Source: Armigeres subalbatus
Taxonomy: Eukaryota > Arthropoda > Insecta > Diptera > Culicidae
DNA: 64,000 bases
Assembly: GCF_024139115.2 (NCBI RefSeq)
Contig: NC_085141.1
Coordinates: 217,657,783 to 217,721,782, forward strand
Direction: 5' to 3'
A program made the translations under genes and the position numbers. Under the pieces are notes generated by a model. That model worked only from the letters and a program-made list of their open reading frames with translations, was not told the DNA's origin and did no database searches. This document shows positions 32,471 to 44,833 of this stretch, one piece after another; the stretch's first letter is position 1, and every line of letters starts with the position of its first letter.

Positions 32471-34499
32471 TGAAGACATACTACACAAAAAAAATTTCTT
32501 GTCATGGGCATACTGTTATAATTTTTGTTTTGAAACATATGCCAGAAGTTATGTAGGATATAGAAGAATCTATTAATGCAGAAATTGAATACTTTCGATA
32601 CGTTTCTTCCGCTTGGGACAAATCAACCATTTGACGATTTTATAAGCATGTGTTATTTACGGATGTAGAAATTGTATAACAAATAGTCACAAAGGAAGCT
32701 AAGTTTTGAAATGCGTGACAATCCGTACCAAAAGTTTATCTGCCCGCCCAGTTTTTATTTTCTCTCCACATTTTCAGTTGATCTTTCGCAGTCATTGACT
32801 GTGTGTTCATTATTTCAGTTTTTCACTTTCTTCAATAACAAAGTGGCAATTAATTTGCAGCTTCTGAACTTGCAGAAAAACTAACATTCTCAACCAAATA
32901 TTTTTTCTTTAAATTGCACTCTCCCCCATTGAACGGTGCGCGGGCTGCCGCTCTCAATCGTCCAATAAAAAGAAAATGTTTCCCTTGCGGTTCGTTGAAA
33001 TGCTTTTCCGTTTGCATAAATACCAGCCGGGCCAACCTATCCCATTCTTTGACGGGTAATTCCTAGCTGGGTCGAGGGGTGGGGATGTAGAAAAGACCAT
33101 CATCATCATCGCTGGATGCATTTGGAGCGGGCGCGAACCACACCGGACGGATAGTGCTATCTCTGGCATCATCTGCACAACCAGCAGCCAATCGTGGTGG
33201 AAGCTCACTGACTTGTAAAAGCAGTTCCGCCAAATTGCTTCCGAATGGTCCGCCATTGTCGTTCGCCGCGTTGCAATTAAAATTCCATTTTCAGTTGGAG
33301 CCAGTCGGTTGCCATTTCAGATGCGTATAATGAATGGTGTTCGAATAATCCCTTTGCCATCAATGAATCAATGAAGCGAATTATCATTATGCAAAGTGGA
33401 ATACACCTATATTGAGCTTTCATCTTAAGCAGCTGCAGTACATCGATTGTGCATTAGTAGCAGAATGTATTCCAAATTACAGATGGAATGATAAGAAACG
33501 TATACAATTTTCTATTGACTCGGACACAGACCATATCATTCAGACATACTATATTCAATATCAATTTTATTCCATTTATTAAAATTGAAGGGTGGTCAAA
33601 CTACCCTAATTTGTACTCAGAGAGACGTATTTTCAATTTAATTTCAGTGTGTTTGTCTTGTCTTTCTGCATTCCATTAACGGCGACTCATGTCGGAGACG
33701 GTTTTTTAGTCAAACACAATTTGAGGAAGTGATCAACTATCACACCCGACTGCTCGTGCCCACTTATGTAACCGCAGTGAAGTTTACCCAGCTGCTCGTC
33801 CACTGTCGATGTGTTCCAAATTTGAGAAATGGATGACTTTCATTTGCAGCGGCAGACAGTTAGACATGTCTCTCCATGCTCTCGGTCCGTTCTGCACTCT
33901 GCTCCAAGGATTGTGGCGTGTCATTGGTTTGATTTATTTCAGCAGCTGCCACATGCATCCCTTTTTTCATTTCTATTGGGAAGAGAAGTGAATACTGGTA
34001 GAAAACGAATTCAAAAGGTCAGCTCCATTATATCATTAAGTGGAAAACTAATCACCAGACCTTCTGGGGACGACTGTAGTTGAAATAATTGACACATCTC
34101 TTCTCGTTTCGCTTTGCTTGAGCTCTATGGTTCTATGTGATAAGAGAGTTCTAATGAAATCGTTATTTGTGTTTTGTTTTTATAGTTTCTATATGGTACA
34201 CAACAGACTATCTGTTTATTTTGCAAACAGTAGTTGGTTTTACACTAATTGCATTTCATTGGAAGACTGAGAGATGAGGAAAAGTTTCGTATAGGATTTG
34301 CCTCCATCAGTGCCTGAGAAAGACACTACTGGACAGTTATTTATTGAACGAATCCCTCGGAAGCTGATTGGATCAGAACACAAGCAGTTACAGCAGCAGA
34401 AGCTACCGAACTGTTACGGGCATTAATTATGAAACTTTTTCCGGGATGGAAACAGCCATGTGTAGCATGAATTAAAATAGAGTTCCTCATAAGACGTCA
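32471..34499. other. Two kilobases without recognised features
   Basis: Short frames only. A CATCATCATC tract sits near 33100. No element ends, RNA gene or coding motif could be recognised. Confidence 0.45.
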
Positions 34500-35150
34500 T
34501 TCATAATCCAATCAGCTGAACTTTTAATTATCATAGAGCTGGGAATTACATAAAACATTCCAACTAACATGCTTTCCAGATAAATGGAAAAACGTCAAAG
34601 TGGTTCAAATGTTGAAGCCGGATAAAAATCCAGCGGATGCTTCTGGTTATCATCCAATCAGTTTGCTTTTTTCAATAAGCAAACGGTTTGAGTTGGTCTT
34701 CTTGATATATAGAAAGCATTTGACAGTGTTTGGCATGAAGGTTTGATTGTAAAATTGATGAATTTTAATTTTCCTCTGTACATTATTCGCTCACTGCAGG
34801 AAAACATCAGAATTCAAAATCTGGTGGATTATTTTTAAGGACTGGTGTTCCCCAAGGCAGCATTCTGGGGACCATGTTGTATAACATTTTCGCTTCCGAC
34901 CTGATTTACCTCCAGGGTGTCAAAAATATTTTTCTGCAGATAACACGGGCCTTTACTCCAAAGGACGAAGCCTTCGTGTAGTAGATTGCAGAAAAGTCTG
35001 GATACTTTTTCCACTCATTTGCAAAAATGAAAAAAAGCCTTTTAAACTCAGTTAATAATTTTCTCACATAAGCCGAGAGGTTCCAATCAATTGGTCTAGC
35101 GAAGTCAAATATGTAGCACTTACACTCGATCAAAAATTTCTAGCTTTCCT
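34500..35150 (+). pseudogene. Old Jockey-like reverse transcriptase fragment
   Basis: The nucleotide sequence follows the Jockey-like element at 49406-53983 with many indels. Examples: the upstream stretch around AATCCAATCAGCT, GATAAATGGAAAAACGTCAA (start of RT), GCATTTGACAGTGTTTGGCA (palm), GTTCCCCAAGGCAGCATTCT, GATAACACGGGCCTTT at the catalytic box and AATTGGTCTAGCGAAG. The catalytic box has lost its FADD coding. It is truncated at both ends and internally deleted, so it is much older than the 49-kb copy. Confidence 0.85.
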
Positions 35151-35419
35151 GATAATGGGCCACTAAATATAGGCCGCTGCAAGCTCCACCAACTGCAATG
35201 GATGCGATCGTACCGTGCATTTGAAAGTAAGTTTAAAAATACTCAACCAGCTATTCCACATGCAAGAGTAATTTCCTTCCATTTTACCATTGAAAGCCAC
35301 TACTTAGTTTTTTTGCCCGTAAACAAATAAACGTTCAGTACAATCAAAGTTAATTGCCTACATTTCGGGTTTTAGAAACCCATAGTGGAAATTGATTACT
35401 ATGTCTGAAACTCGATTTG
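35151..35419. other. Short spacer with a MITE core
   Basis: GTAAGTTTAAAAATACTCAA at 35227-35246 is the core of the MITE family at 824-1125. Its inverse lies at 36010-36030, so the two could be ends of one larger disrupted element. Confidence 0.4.
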
Positions 35420-35560
35420 TGTAATTGCGTGTGTAATGTGAAAGATTTAGTTCGAAAAATGTATTGGAGGGTAACCACTTCCTTTGGTGGGGTTTGATCC
35501 AACGAAACCTGTACGCTAGACAGGTGCTTTCCCTACTAAGCTACAAAGAACCTCCATCGT
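35420..35560 (-). mobile_element. tRNA-headed SINE copy (family 2), minus strand
   Basis: Read on the minus strand it has GGAGGTTCTTTGTAGCTTAG, then GCACCTGTCTAGCG, a decayed B box and CCAAAGGAAGTGGTTACC. Block by block this matches the copy at 12820-12965, including the AATACATTTTTCGAAC tail. The tRNA-like part is 35480-35549. Confidence 0.65.
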
Positions 35561-36000
35561 CCTCCGCAGCTCATAACTAATGAGATCAAACTTCCAGCAC
35601 CAGATACATAACCGAACTCTCGCAATCTATTTTTAAAACCAACTCTTTTACACGTATTGTTTTTTTTTTTGCTATGCCAACCGTGTAGGATGAGTATTTA
35701 GTAATGTCCACACACAGCTTCATCAGCAATTGCGTTCAATGATCGTGTTATTGTGTAATTGTACACAACAACAACAACTGGTAACTCTGCTAACTATTCG
35801 GAGTACGATTTTTCTCAGCTTCCAAATAATAGGAAATTTATTGCAAAAGTGTTTCCTGTATTTGCGAATGCTAGTATCATTAAAGTGCTAAAGAGCATAA
35901 TTTTTACGTGAGTCGGCAGAGAAGCGCAAAGATATTTGTTTAATAGCTAGTTTTAACTCCCATTGATTTATAAAGGGAGAAACAACAATGGTGTGCATAG

Positions 36001-36135
36001 TACCCAGCGTTGAGTATTTTTAAACTTACTTTTGAGTTATGGTTTCTCTTTCATCCACTCTGTCTTTTGTTGTCAAAAACAAAGGAGCAAAGGAGCCTGA
36101 GGTCGAAACTGAGTGAGTTAAACCAACTAAAAAAA
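36001..36135 (-). mobile_element. Partial MITE copy (family of 824-1125)
   Basis: TACCCAGCGTTGAGTATTTT through AACTTACTTTTGAGTTATGG and GTTGTCAAAAACAAAGGAGC is the inverse of about 1000-1110. The far end is lost. Confidence 0.65.
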
Positions 36136-37011
36136 GACGGGTATGTACGACATCGTACATTTTTTGGAGTGATTTAAAAATTAAACTCGAAGCAAGTCTC
36201 GTGAGTGATTAGTTTTAATTATCATTTTAAATCATTTGATTCTGTTTCGAAGCTAGATTCTTAATTCATCGCGTTAGATTCTGAAAGAAAGTGTCTGTTT
36301 GAATAAACCTAAACAAGATTCAAATTCAGGTAAGCCTTATCAGTCTAATAGTTAACTCAAGTTAGCATAATGTGAAACTCCGCGTTGAACAGGCCAAACT
36401 ACCCAATCAACGTGGGCGTCAAGTCTGAGATTTTACTACAAGGAGTTGGATATCCTTCGGGAGGTCTATCGCAAGATCCAAGGGGTCATCAGTGATTCTC
36501 AACCCGCAAGTTCTCGTCCGTGAGCAATAGTACGGAAAGCTCGTCACTCCACTTTGAAGGGACGCATTTACCCTCATTTGACGCCGGCGTGCGTGATACC
36601 AGCCCACTGTAGTTTGCCAGTTTTGATACCCGGTGCGTGTAAACCCAGTAAGTCGGCCTCCAAAGAGCTCGAACCATCCATCAGACCCCGTACGACATCC
36701 GACGAGGGATTGATCCGAGCTAAGGTTAGACTAGTCCAAAGCCAACAATAAATCGCCGAATCCGAAAGTTATTTAATTCGTTTCTTAATCGATAAATTTT
36801 GCAGTTAATTTAAAATATAAACTTCAACTCGAAAATTAAAATTTTACCTATAATAAACTTACTTCTAGATTAATTAGACCACTCCACTAGTTTTTTAACA
36901 TCACAAAATAAATTATTAATGAATTAAGATTGAATTGGGTTCATTATTGTATCTAAGTTTTTCCCCCATTGATGAATTTAAGAGAATTTATATCTCAATT
37001 TCTACTTATTT

Positions 37012-37042
<31 letters not shown>

Positions 37043-37439
37043 TCGCCAAAAATTTGGCTCAGCTTAGTTTGTTTGAGCATTTGGGATCTGATTGCGACTT
37101 CGATTCTAAGATAACTTACTTAACCTGCCCTGAGAAGGAGGTTTCAAGTCGGGTGTTTGAGACTCGAGCTAACGGTCCTTTCAATCGGAAGGTGGCGCTA
37201 AAGCCGTTCGCTTAGCGGAAAGAAGAGAACGTTACTAGTTTGCTTTTCTTTTTTTCTCAGTTTACTCAATGATTGGGGAGAAACCTACAAGCAAGTGAGA
37301 AGGCACAAAGGCACATAATACTAGTGGCATATACTCACCACACATCTAACATGTTTCTGATATGAGAAAATGAGGACAAAAGCTAATTGTTTTTTTTTTT
37401 TTTTAATTATTAATATTAATAATATTTTCTAATAGTGTT
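36136..37439. other. Unassigned stretch with a TTA microsatellite
   Basis: ATT/TTA repeats lie at 37016-37041. The GC-richer part at 36390-36760 has short frames on both strands without a recognisable product and may be a leader or LTR piece of an element I cannot name. A poly-T run at 37389-37404 lies just before the LOA-like copy. Confidence 0.4.
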
Positions 37440-37521
37440 TTGCGTACGATTCGTGTCCTCTTTCTTCAATTCTTAGAACGAGGTCAGTGTAAATTTGAAT
37501 CCTTTAATTATTAGCAACACT

Positions 37522-38361
37522 ATGAGTGGATCCAAGATGGAAATGAACAGAGAAAGAGGAGCTCAAAAGTGGTGCAAGTCAGAAATGTTTGAAGAAACTA
37601 ATGAATAGTGGGTATAGTCGAATGGAAGCCCTTCAACTTGCTCAGTTGTCATTTAAAAATCCGATCCTAGCAAACGCTAAAGGAACTCTGACTTGAACAG
37701 ATCAAATACGAGCGGTAATCCAACACCCGCAAAAAAGCTCGTCCGAACCAGGGCTCAAGAAATCCTGCGATGAGAAAAAACGCGGTCCAAAATCGAATAG
37801 ATGCAATTCGACCCGAAAATTCAGTTCATCATGCTGACCATGAGATTAGGATCAAACCATCTTACAGAGATGTGGCCAATTTCGTGAAGCTGGGCGTCCC
37901 ACCAAAATGATAGCCAAATGTTGAGCTCACAACTGATCAACTGGTTGCTACGCAAAAAGATGTCCTAGCCAAATTAGTTGGAATCGTTGAAACCGAAGTT
38001 TGATTGTTACATATTCAAGTCAGGTTATTTAGTCAACGTCTGTAAAAATCGACAATCTGTAGATTGGTTAAAGAAAATAATAACAGCATATTTTATTTAA
38101 CTCCTTGGACAGGGGCAAAACTTATTGGCTTTTTTGCCAGGGAATCTGACGCTCTTGGGAAGCCTTAATGGTGGTTTGGTCGTTGAAGCATGGACGATAC
38201 TACAGCGTGAATTCACTTTAGATTTCAAGTTCGTAAATGCCCACATTAGGAAGAAGTTCCAAAAGAGAAATCAGTTAGATGGTAGTGATAGACCAGAGAA
38301 TTGGAATTGTTGCAACTCTGAAAGAACCCACATTGGCACTGGCGATCATAGATTAAACTGA
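37522..38361 (+). pseudogene. ORF1 (gag-like) remnant of LOA-like copy A
   Basis: Scattered frames include YRDVANFVKLGVPPK near 37885, DQLVATQKDVLAKLVGIVE near 37960 and SLNGGLVVEAWTIL followed by FKFVNAHIRKKFQK at 38160-38270. The order and wording resemble the conserved part of ORF1 proteins of insect LOA/I-type elements (the DUF4780-type region, from memory). Stops and frameshifts are numerous. The longest open piece is 38125-38361. Confidence 0.5.
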
Positions 38362-38639
38362 TGAATTCTCAGGACCTAGTGGAGTTAGGAGTGAAACACA
38401 ACCCAAGAAACCTCTGGCCACACTACCAATACAGTCGGAAATCAGATGTCTACTGATACACTGCGCACCGTCAGAAAAGGGATCGAAGATACAGAGATTT
38501 AAGAATCCAACTTGAAAAAACACCCAAGTGGAGGAGTCCGCAAAGCCAAAGCTGGGAAGAAATTAAATTTCAACAAATGCGGCAAAATATAAGTTCAACT
38601 ACAATAAAATAATTTTTTTGCAATTGAATCTTCATCATG

Positions 38640-39486
38640 CGAAGAAGCAACTGCTGTGCTTTGGAGAAGATTCACGAAGAGCAAACTGGATATTGCTCTC
38701 ATCCAGGAGCCATGTACAAACTACAGTAGGATATTAGAATTCCTACAACATCTTGTAAGTTAATTTACGATCAAGGACAGCTATCCCCTAGAGCTGCAAT
38801 TTTAGTGAATGAAAAAAATTACATCAAACCTTTTACAGAATTTATAAGTTTATTCGCAAGTTTGTAAAATATTCTCGCTAAAGATCACTTAAACGGTTTG
38901 GGCACCTTAAGGAAAAATAATGGCTCTTTCACTACTTCTATATTAGATACCTACTGGGATTCAGAACAACAGTACTAATATTCGCAACCCAACGAATGAA
39001 ACGTCTGGATTGGAAAGAATCAGGTATGATGCTTGTGCTTTGGCCAAAAACATTTTTACTGAGGAAAAAGTTGAATGGGCGATTGATTCCTTTGAACCTT
39101 TTAAGTCGCCAGGTAAGGATTGATTTTTTCCTGTACTACTTCAGACGGGAAAAGCAACCTTAACACCCATTTTAACAAAAATATTCCAGGCTAGCCTATC
39201 ATTGAGCTACACTTCAAATGTATGGCGGCAAGTTAGGGTCACATAATGTGACTCACATTTATCCCTAGGGTAACAAAAATGATAAAACCTCCCCGAAAGC
39301 CTTCAGGCCAATAAGTTTCCATTGTTTGAAAACGATGGAAAAAATAATTGACGAAATAAAGTCAACTTATCTAAATAAAATGCCCTTAAGCAAATATCAA
39401 TTTGCGTATCAGGCAGGAAAATCTTCAGTAACAGCTCTGCATGCGGTGGTTACAAAATAAGAAAAATCTTTTGACCAGGGATTGAA
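38640..39486 (+). pseudogene. Endonuclease start and RT fingers of LOA-like copy A
   Basis: KSKLDIALIQEPCTNYSRI (about 38683-38740) holds the catalytic Glu of an APE-type endonuclease. Most of the rest of that domain is deleted. RT text resumes at about 39040 with AKNIFTEEKVEWAIDSF and FKSPGKD. It continues near 39230 (VWRQVRVT) and 39340-39470, where, across frames, KMPLSKYQFAYQAGKSSVTA is readable. The palm motif follows after two insertions at 40199. Heavily frameshifted. Confidence 0.7.
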
Positions 39487-39867
39487 TCCTAAAGAGAAAG
39501 AACAAGTCTCTCACTTATCATCTCTGTATACATATACGATATGTAGCATACCGCGAGAGATTTTTTTCGCAAGCTGTCATGATAGAGAACTGATTCGGGA
39601 GGCTATACCCCATGATAAATTTCTTTTAGAAAGCTCCAAATGCGGAGAGCACTGGCTCTGATGATGCATTTCAACTTGTCTTACACAGCTGTGCAGTAAC
39701 CAATACGAAAGGAGCGAAAACAAAGCGAAAATCACCATTTTTCTGCGTGGGCTGCCTATCCGATTCTGTTTTCTCGCACTTGTATACAAGTTTGATAAAT
39801 TTGTTATCATGGCTTGTTATGATTCGGAACAATTTTTACCTCTCTTTTATCGTTGTTCGTTATCTAT

Positions 39868-40163
39868 AGACCAATGCAAACTCTAACTTAACCTCACTTA
39901 TTTTGACAGTTCACAGAGCTTGTTTACTAGGTGTTAAAAGAAAAATCGATGAAAGGAAAATTAAATTTCATATTTATAGTTTAAAATTGCTGTGATCCGA
40001 ATATTTAAGTGTTATTCTTTGCATTCATCATGAAATCAATCGCAAAGGACATCTACATGCGAATAAAATGACGAAACAATTTTAGCGGAAGCTGCGCCGG
40101 AGGCTAAGTCCCGGAGAAAAAGCTCTGTGAACTGTCAACCTACGTCATCATGCACTGGTCAAT
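39868..40163. mobile_element. About 296-bp MITE present in copy A only
   Basis: The sequence after TTATCTAT is interrupted by TAGACCAATGCA...TGCACTGGTCAA and resumes at TGAGAGCAATTTC. In inverted copy B (54096-54118) the two sides are joined directly. Inner inverted blocks TTGACAGTTCACAGAGCTT support a TIR structure. It therefore inserted after, or was lost from only one copy following, the duplication. Confidence 0.75.
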
Positions 40164-40396
40164 TGAGAGCAATTTCTGCAAAACCTACTTTTGACACAAA
40201 AGAAATTTCACTTACTGCTTCCATTGATATTGAAGGAGCATTCGACAGCACATCTCATAATTCAATAACAACTACAATGACAAAATATGGTTTTGATCAA
40301 TGCATTGTTACCTGGATCTATGAAATGTTATCAAAAAGAAAGATCTCTGCAAACATGGGAAGCTTATCTATAAATGTTAGAGCTGTTAGAGAGTAA
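40164..40396 (+). pseudogene. RT palm of LOA-like copy A
   Basis: The frame reads KEISLTASIDIEGAFDSTSH, giving the first catalytic Asp motif, then TKYGFDQCIVTWIYEMLSKR. It ends at TAA 40394-40396 just before the next repeat. The same text in inverse orientation is at 49322-49391 and 53998-54090, split there by the Jockey insertion. Confidence 0.85.
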
Positions 40397-40804
40397 TGTC
40401 ATTCACACGAAAGAAAAAAATCTAGAAAAAAACCCAAATTAATCCACCTAGCGGTGACGATGCCTTTCTCGATTAAATCAAGATATACTGAAGGTGGTAA
40501 CTTCGTTTTTTTTCCAATTCCTATCTACAAAAAATGTTGGCAATTTTGTTTTTCTGTAAAATAAGCATAATACATTATGTTAAAATCAAGTTATGACGAT
40601 CGACATCCTCACCCCTTCTCGCCAAGGCCCCGATGCCATTTTTGAACGATATAAATAGAAGACAAACAAAACCGCATACATAATAGAATATGGAAATAAT
40701 GAGATGCATAAAACGAAAACTATATTCAAATTTGCCCTTGAAATCACTCAAACTTCACCATAACTCCACACCACCCATCATACCACACACCACCCAAACC
40801 AAAC
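40397..40804. repeat. Dispersed repeat joined to the LOA-like copies
   Basis: It contains AATCCACCTAGCGGTGACGA and GGTAACTTCGTTTTTTTTCC, and ends CACCCAAACCAAACAGC. The entire segment occurs inverted at 48702-49300, in the same position relative to the LOA-like RT. The junction was therefore present before the duplication. Confidence 0.8.
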
Positions 40805-40807
40805 AGC

Positions 40808-41083
40808 GTCAAGGTGGGGTGGTCGGTATGCCCTGTGGGCATATATGAGCAACCAGAAGTTTGCTTCAAGTGCCTGGAACCGGGGCACAAGCAATGGGAC
40901 TGCAAAGGCCCTGACAGAAGCAAGCTCTGTCGACGCTGCGGATTGGAGGGACATAAGGCACAATGTTGCACGAACCCTCCCAACTGTTTGATCTGTTCCA
41001 GCAAAGCTGCGAACAGCAAACACCCCATGGGGGGTTCAAAGTGCCCGGCGTTTAAGCGTGCTGCAAAATCACAGTGCAGGTAA
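40808..41083 (+). pseudogene. C-terminal end of R1-like ORF1 (CCHC zinc knuckles)
   Basis: The frame VGWSVCPVGIYEQPEVCFKC continues as LEPGHKQWDC, CRRCGLEGHKAQCC and CLICSS. These are tandem CX2CX4HX4C knuckles typical of ORF1 of R1 and related elements, which bind the element RNA. It is truncated at the N-terminus by the insertion border, ends at 41083 and overlaps ORF2 by a few bases. Confidence 0.8.
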
Positions 41084-43935
41084 CGCAGCTAAACCTGAAC
41101 CACTGTGATGCAGCCCAGCAACTGCTGTGTCAGACAGTTGCTGAATGGAGGACGGATATCGCCATCATAGCAGATCCTTACCGGGTACCCGCTAGGAACG
41201 GTAATTGGGTCACCGATGGGTCTAAAATGGCGGCGATATGGACAACGGGGAAATACCCAGTCCAAGAGTTGGTGTCTTCGACACACGAGGGCTTCGTCAT
41301 TGCCAAAATCAACGGGGTCTTCTTCTGCAGCTGCTATGCGCCTCCTCGATGGTCGATCGAGCAGTTCGGTCGTATGCTGGATTGTTTGACGGCTAACTTG
41401 ATGGGGCGTAGGCCGGTGGTGATAGCGGAGGACTTCAACGCTTGGGCCGTGGAATGGGGAAGCCGATCCACGAATCAACGGGGGCAGATCCTGCTGGAAT
41501 CACTGGCCATGTTGGATGTGGACTTGGGTAATGTCGGTACCAAAAGTACCTACAGCTGGAACGGTGCCCAGTCGATTATCGATGTTACGTTCTGGAGCCC
41601 TGGCCAAACGAGTAGTTCGAACTGAAGGGTAGATGATGGCTACACTCACAGCGACCACCTGGCGGTTCGCTACAGTATCGACTATACGACCAGCATTCAG
41701 CGGACGGAAGAAGGGGCGAGGCCTAGTCCTCGTATGTGGAAGACATCATACTTCGACGACGAGGTGTTTAAGGAAGCGCTCCGCTGCGAGCACAATACTC
41801 TCGGTCTGAGTGGCGAGCAGCTGGTAACAGTACTCTCGCGTGCATGCGATGCCACCATGCCTAGGAAAGTCCACCCTAGGAATGGGAGACCACCGGCTTA
41901 CTGGTGGACTCAAGCAATTGCGAACCTGCGCCGCGCCTGCCTACGGGCAAGGAGGCGGATGCAGCGAGCACGCACAGAAGAGGAGCGTGTTGAACGACGG
42001 GTGGCGTTCGTGGCTGCTAGAGCCGCTCTGAAGACTGAGATTAGATCAAGCAAAAAGCCTGCTTCGAGGGCCTGTGTCAAAGTGCCAACGCGAATCCATG
42101 GGGTGACGCCTATAGGGTCGTAATGGCCAAGACACGTGGGGCGATGGCCCCTACAGAGCGGTCTCCAGAGATGCTGGAGAGGATCATCGCGGGGCTCTTC
42201 CCACGTCACGACCCAAGTCCCTGGCCTCCCTTTGTGGAGCTGCCACGGGCCAGGGTGGCCGACGAGGGAAGAGTAATGGTGGCGGAACTTGCGGGGATTG
42301 CACAGTCCCTTAGTGTAGGTAAGGCGCCAGGAGCGGATGGTATTCCGAGCCTGGCCATCAAAGCGGCCATTGCCGAGGCTCCCGAGATGTTCAGATCTGT
42401 TATGCAGAGATGCCTGGACGAGGGAGTCTTCCCTGAAGCATGGAAAAGGCAGAGCTTGGTCCTATTGCCAAAAGCGGGAAAACCACCGGGGGATCCGTCG
42501 GCATATAGACCAATATGCATGCTTGACACGGCGGGGAAGGTGCTCGAGAAGATCATCCTCAACAGGTTGTTGATACGCACGGAGTAACCTTGTTGGTCTA
42601 TCGAGTAACCAGTTTGGCTTCCGAAAGGGTAAGTCGACCGTAGACGCTATTTTGTCGGTTACCAAATCCGCGGAGATAGCTATCCAGCGTAAGAGGAGGG
42701 GAGTTCGCTATTGTGCAGTAGTGACTCTCGACGTGAGGAATGCTTTCAATAGTGCCAGTTGGGCAGCTATTGCAGATACGCTCCTGCGTCTTGTAATTCC
42801 CGAGTACCTGTACAAGATTCTCGGAAGCTACTTCCAGAATCGAGTACTGGTATACGACACGGAGGCGGGTCGGAAGTGCGTTGACATAACCTCAGGGGTT
42901 CCGCAAGGTTCCATACTGGGTCCGGTGTTATGGAACGTCATGTACGACGGTGTCTTGAGGTTGAAGTTCCCGGTGCGCGTGGCAATCGTCGGCTTTGCTG
43001 ACGATATTACGCTGGAGGTCTACGGCGAATCGATCGAAGAGGTGGAATTGACTGCAGCCCACTCGATCGCAATTGTGGAGGAGTGGATGAGTTCCAGGAA
43101 GTTAGAACTGGCTCACCACAAGACTGAGGTGGTTGTTGTTAACAACCGAAAGTCGGAGCAACAAGCGGTGATAAGGGCAGGCAACTGCACGGTCACCTCT
43201 GAATGCTCCATCAAACTCTTGAGGGTAATGATCGACGATAAGCTCACCTTTGGTAGCCACGTCAATTACGCCTGCAAGCGTGCCTCCACAGCTATAGCGG
43301 CATTGTCCCGGATGATGTCCAATAGCTCTGCGGTTTATGCCAGCAAGCGCAAGCTTCTGGCTAGCGTTGCTCTGTCCATACTGAGGTATGGGGGCCAGCT
43401 TGGGGCACGGCCCTGCGTATTAACTGCTACAGAACGAAGTTAGAAAGTACGTATAGGCTCATGTGCCTAAGAGTTGCGAGCGCGTACCGTACCGTGTCGC
43501 ACGATGCACTTTGCGTCATCACCGGTATGATGCCTATCGACATAGTTATCGGTGAAGACATAGAGTGCTTCGAAATGCGCGGCACGAGAGGCATCCGTAG
43601 GACTGTCAGGTTGGCCTCAATGGTCAAATGGCAGCGTGCGTGGGACAGTTCCACTAAGGGTAGATGGACACATAGGTTGATACCGGAGATAGGTACGTGG
43701 GTCAAGAGGCGCCATGGAAAAATCACTTTCCACCTGACCCAGGTCCTTACAGGCCATGGTTGCTTCAGACAGTACCTACACCGGTTCGGACACTCGGCCT
43801 CGCCCGAGTGTCCGGTGTGCGTAGGTTTAGAGGAAACGGCGGAACACGTGTTGTTCGTGTGCCCGCGTTTTCGCACAATGCGTGACCACATGCTTGCCAC
43901 ATGTGGTCTGGACACTACCCGGACAACCTAGTCCG
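41074..43935 (+). pseudogene. R1-like ORF2: endonuclease, RT, C-terminal zinc finger (four lesions)
   Basis: Endonuclease: QLNLNHCDAAQQLL, FCSCYAPPRW, VIAEDFNAWAVEWGS, SIIDVTFWS and THSDHLAVRY. A nonsense codon lies at 41623-41625. A frameshift near 42050-42060 in an A run precedes KAPGADGIPSLAIKAA, AYRPICMLDTAGKVLEKIIL and, after another frameshift near 42588, NQFGFRKGKSTVDA, TLDVRNAFNSASW, GVPQGSILGPVLWN and the catalytic FADDITLEV. A third frameshift near 43400 (missing C after GGGGGC) precedes GHGCFRQYLHRFGH, CPVCVGLEETAEHVLFVCPR. All catalytic boxes remain readable. Confidence 0.85.
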
Positions 43936-44833
43936 GAGGATGTGTAAAGATGAAGTTGGCTGGAACGCCGTTTTATCGGCTATCGTCCAAATCGTCTCGG
44001 AGCTACACAGAAGGTGGCGCGTGGACTCGAGGAATGGCTAGTTCAGGCGCAAATAAGAGGTGGTCCAAGGGTTCGGAGTCGGCTTCATGGGTCATACCGG
44101 TGCCCTGTGGTCGAACTCGATCCTTTTATCGAACAAATGGCCGCGTGAAGAACAACATGGTTTCGTCGCTTTCGCGGCGTCGGTCAACCGGGCGGGTTCC
44201 GAGCCCGAGGACGGAAAGGGGTCCTCGTCAAGGCTGGGGCAGGCGTAGGCACCGCGTCAGCAAGTCCCTCTGTGTGCTGGCGAATAGGCCCTATCGCAGA
44301 AAGGTCAATTTGGGGTGCACGCGGCATCATCATTCTTGATACCAGTCGTGCAGAGGGAAGCAGGCGCGAAGTCGACCCTGCCCACCTTTCGAGGACATAG
44401 GGCATGGTAAGGCCACCTGGAAAGCCGGCAATGCGCTGGCACGACACCATGGTGTTCTTCTAAAAAAGCGAGTCACGATGTTCGATGCTGCAAGGACACG
44501 CAGCTAACCTCGAGGGTGCGTTATGCACTGGCCCCCCTTTGAAGCATTACTTTCTGGTTGTACCGAAGGGACGATGGGCTTGGCGGCAATGGAAACTGTT
44601 TAGCTGGTCGGGGATGCAGTCCTGCCTCCCTCATTGGAGGTGGCCCCTAACCCAGCACTTCCTGGTCAACCCAGGATGTCTGTTGAGCAGATTCCCCCTC
44701 CATTGTTTAGGAAGAAAAAAAAAACACACACACTCAGACATCACCTCGATTCATCAAACTGAGTCGAATGGTATTAAGAAACTTTACTATCAGATGTTCC
44801 TGTAAAAAGTTCGTTTTCAGAGTGAAATGATAG

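Larger units (their letters stand above)
37440..40396 (+). mobile_element. LOA-like non-LTR retrotransposon, copy A, decayed
   Basis: Pieces of a two-ORF element are in order: an ORF1 start at 37522, ORF1 C-terminal text at 38125-38290, an endonuclease start at 38640-38760, RT fingers at 39050-39470 and RT palm at 40190-40380. Two later insertions lie within it (39487-39867 and 39868-40163). A C-terminal RT piece of the same type lies at 44868-45020. Its inverse copy B is at 53998-58203. The clade is judged from motif wording and is not certain. Confidence 0.65.
40805..44740 (+). mobile_element. R1-like non-LTR retrotransposon, 5'-truncated
   Basis: It starts inside ORF1 at the zinc knuckles, continues through ORF2 (endonuclease, RT, C-terminal zinc finger) and has an 800-bp 3' region ending AAGAAAAAAAAAACACACAC at 44711-44730. 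The 5' junction lies exactly after CCAAACAGC of the preceding repeat. I found no matching target duplication on the right, so a deletion or rearrangement may have accompanied it. GC content is clearly higher than in the neighbours. Confidence 0.85.

Noticed and set aside
36136..37439. LTR retrotransposon leader or LTR
   Set aside because: GC shift and a TGGCGCTAAAGCC word were suggestive, but I could find no pair of direct repeats, primer-binding site or target duplication.
39577..39810. 77-codon minus-strand frame conserved in both LOA copies (also 54166-54399)
   Set aside because: Comparing the two copies, nearly all base differences change the amino acid, which argues against selection on a protein. 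The frame survives because the duplication is young.
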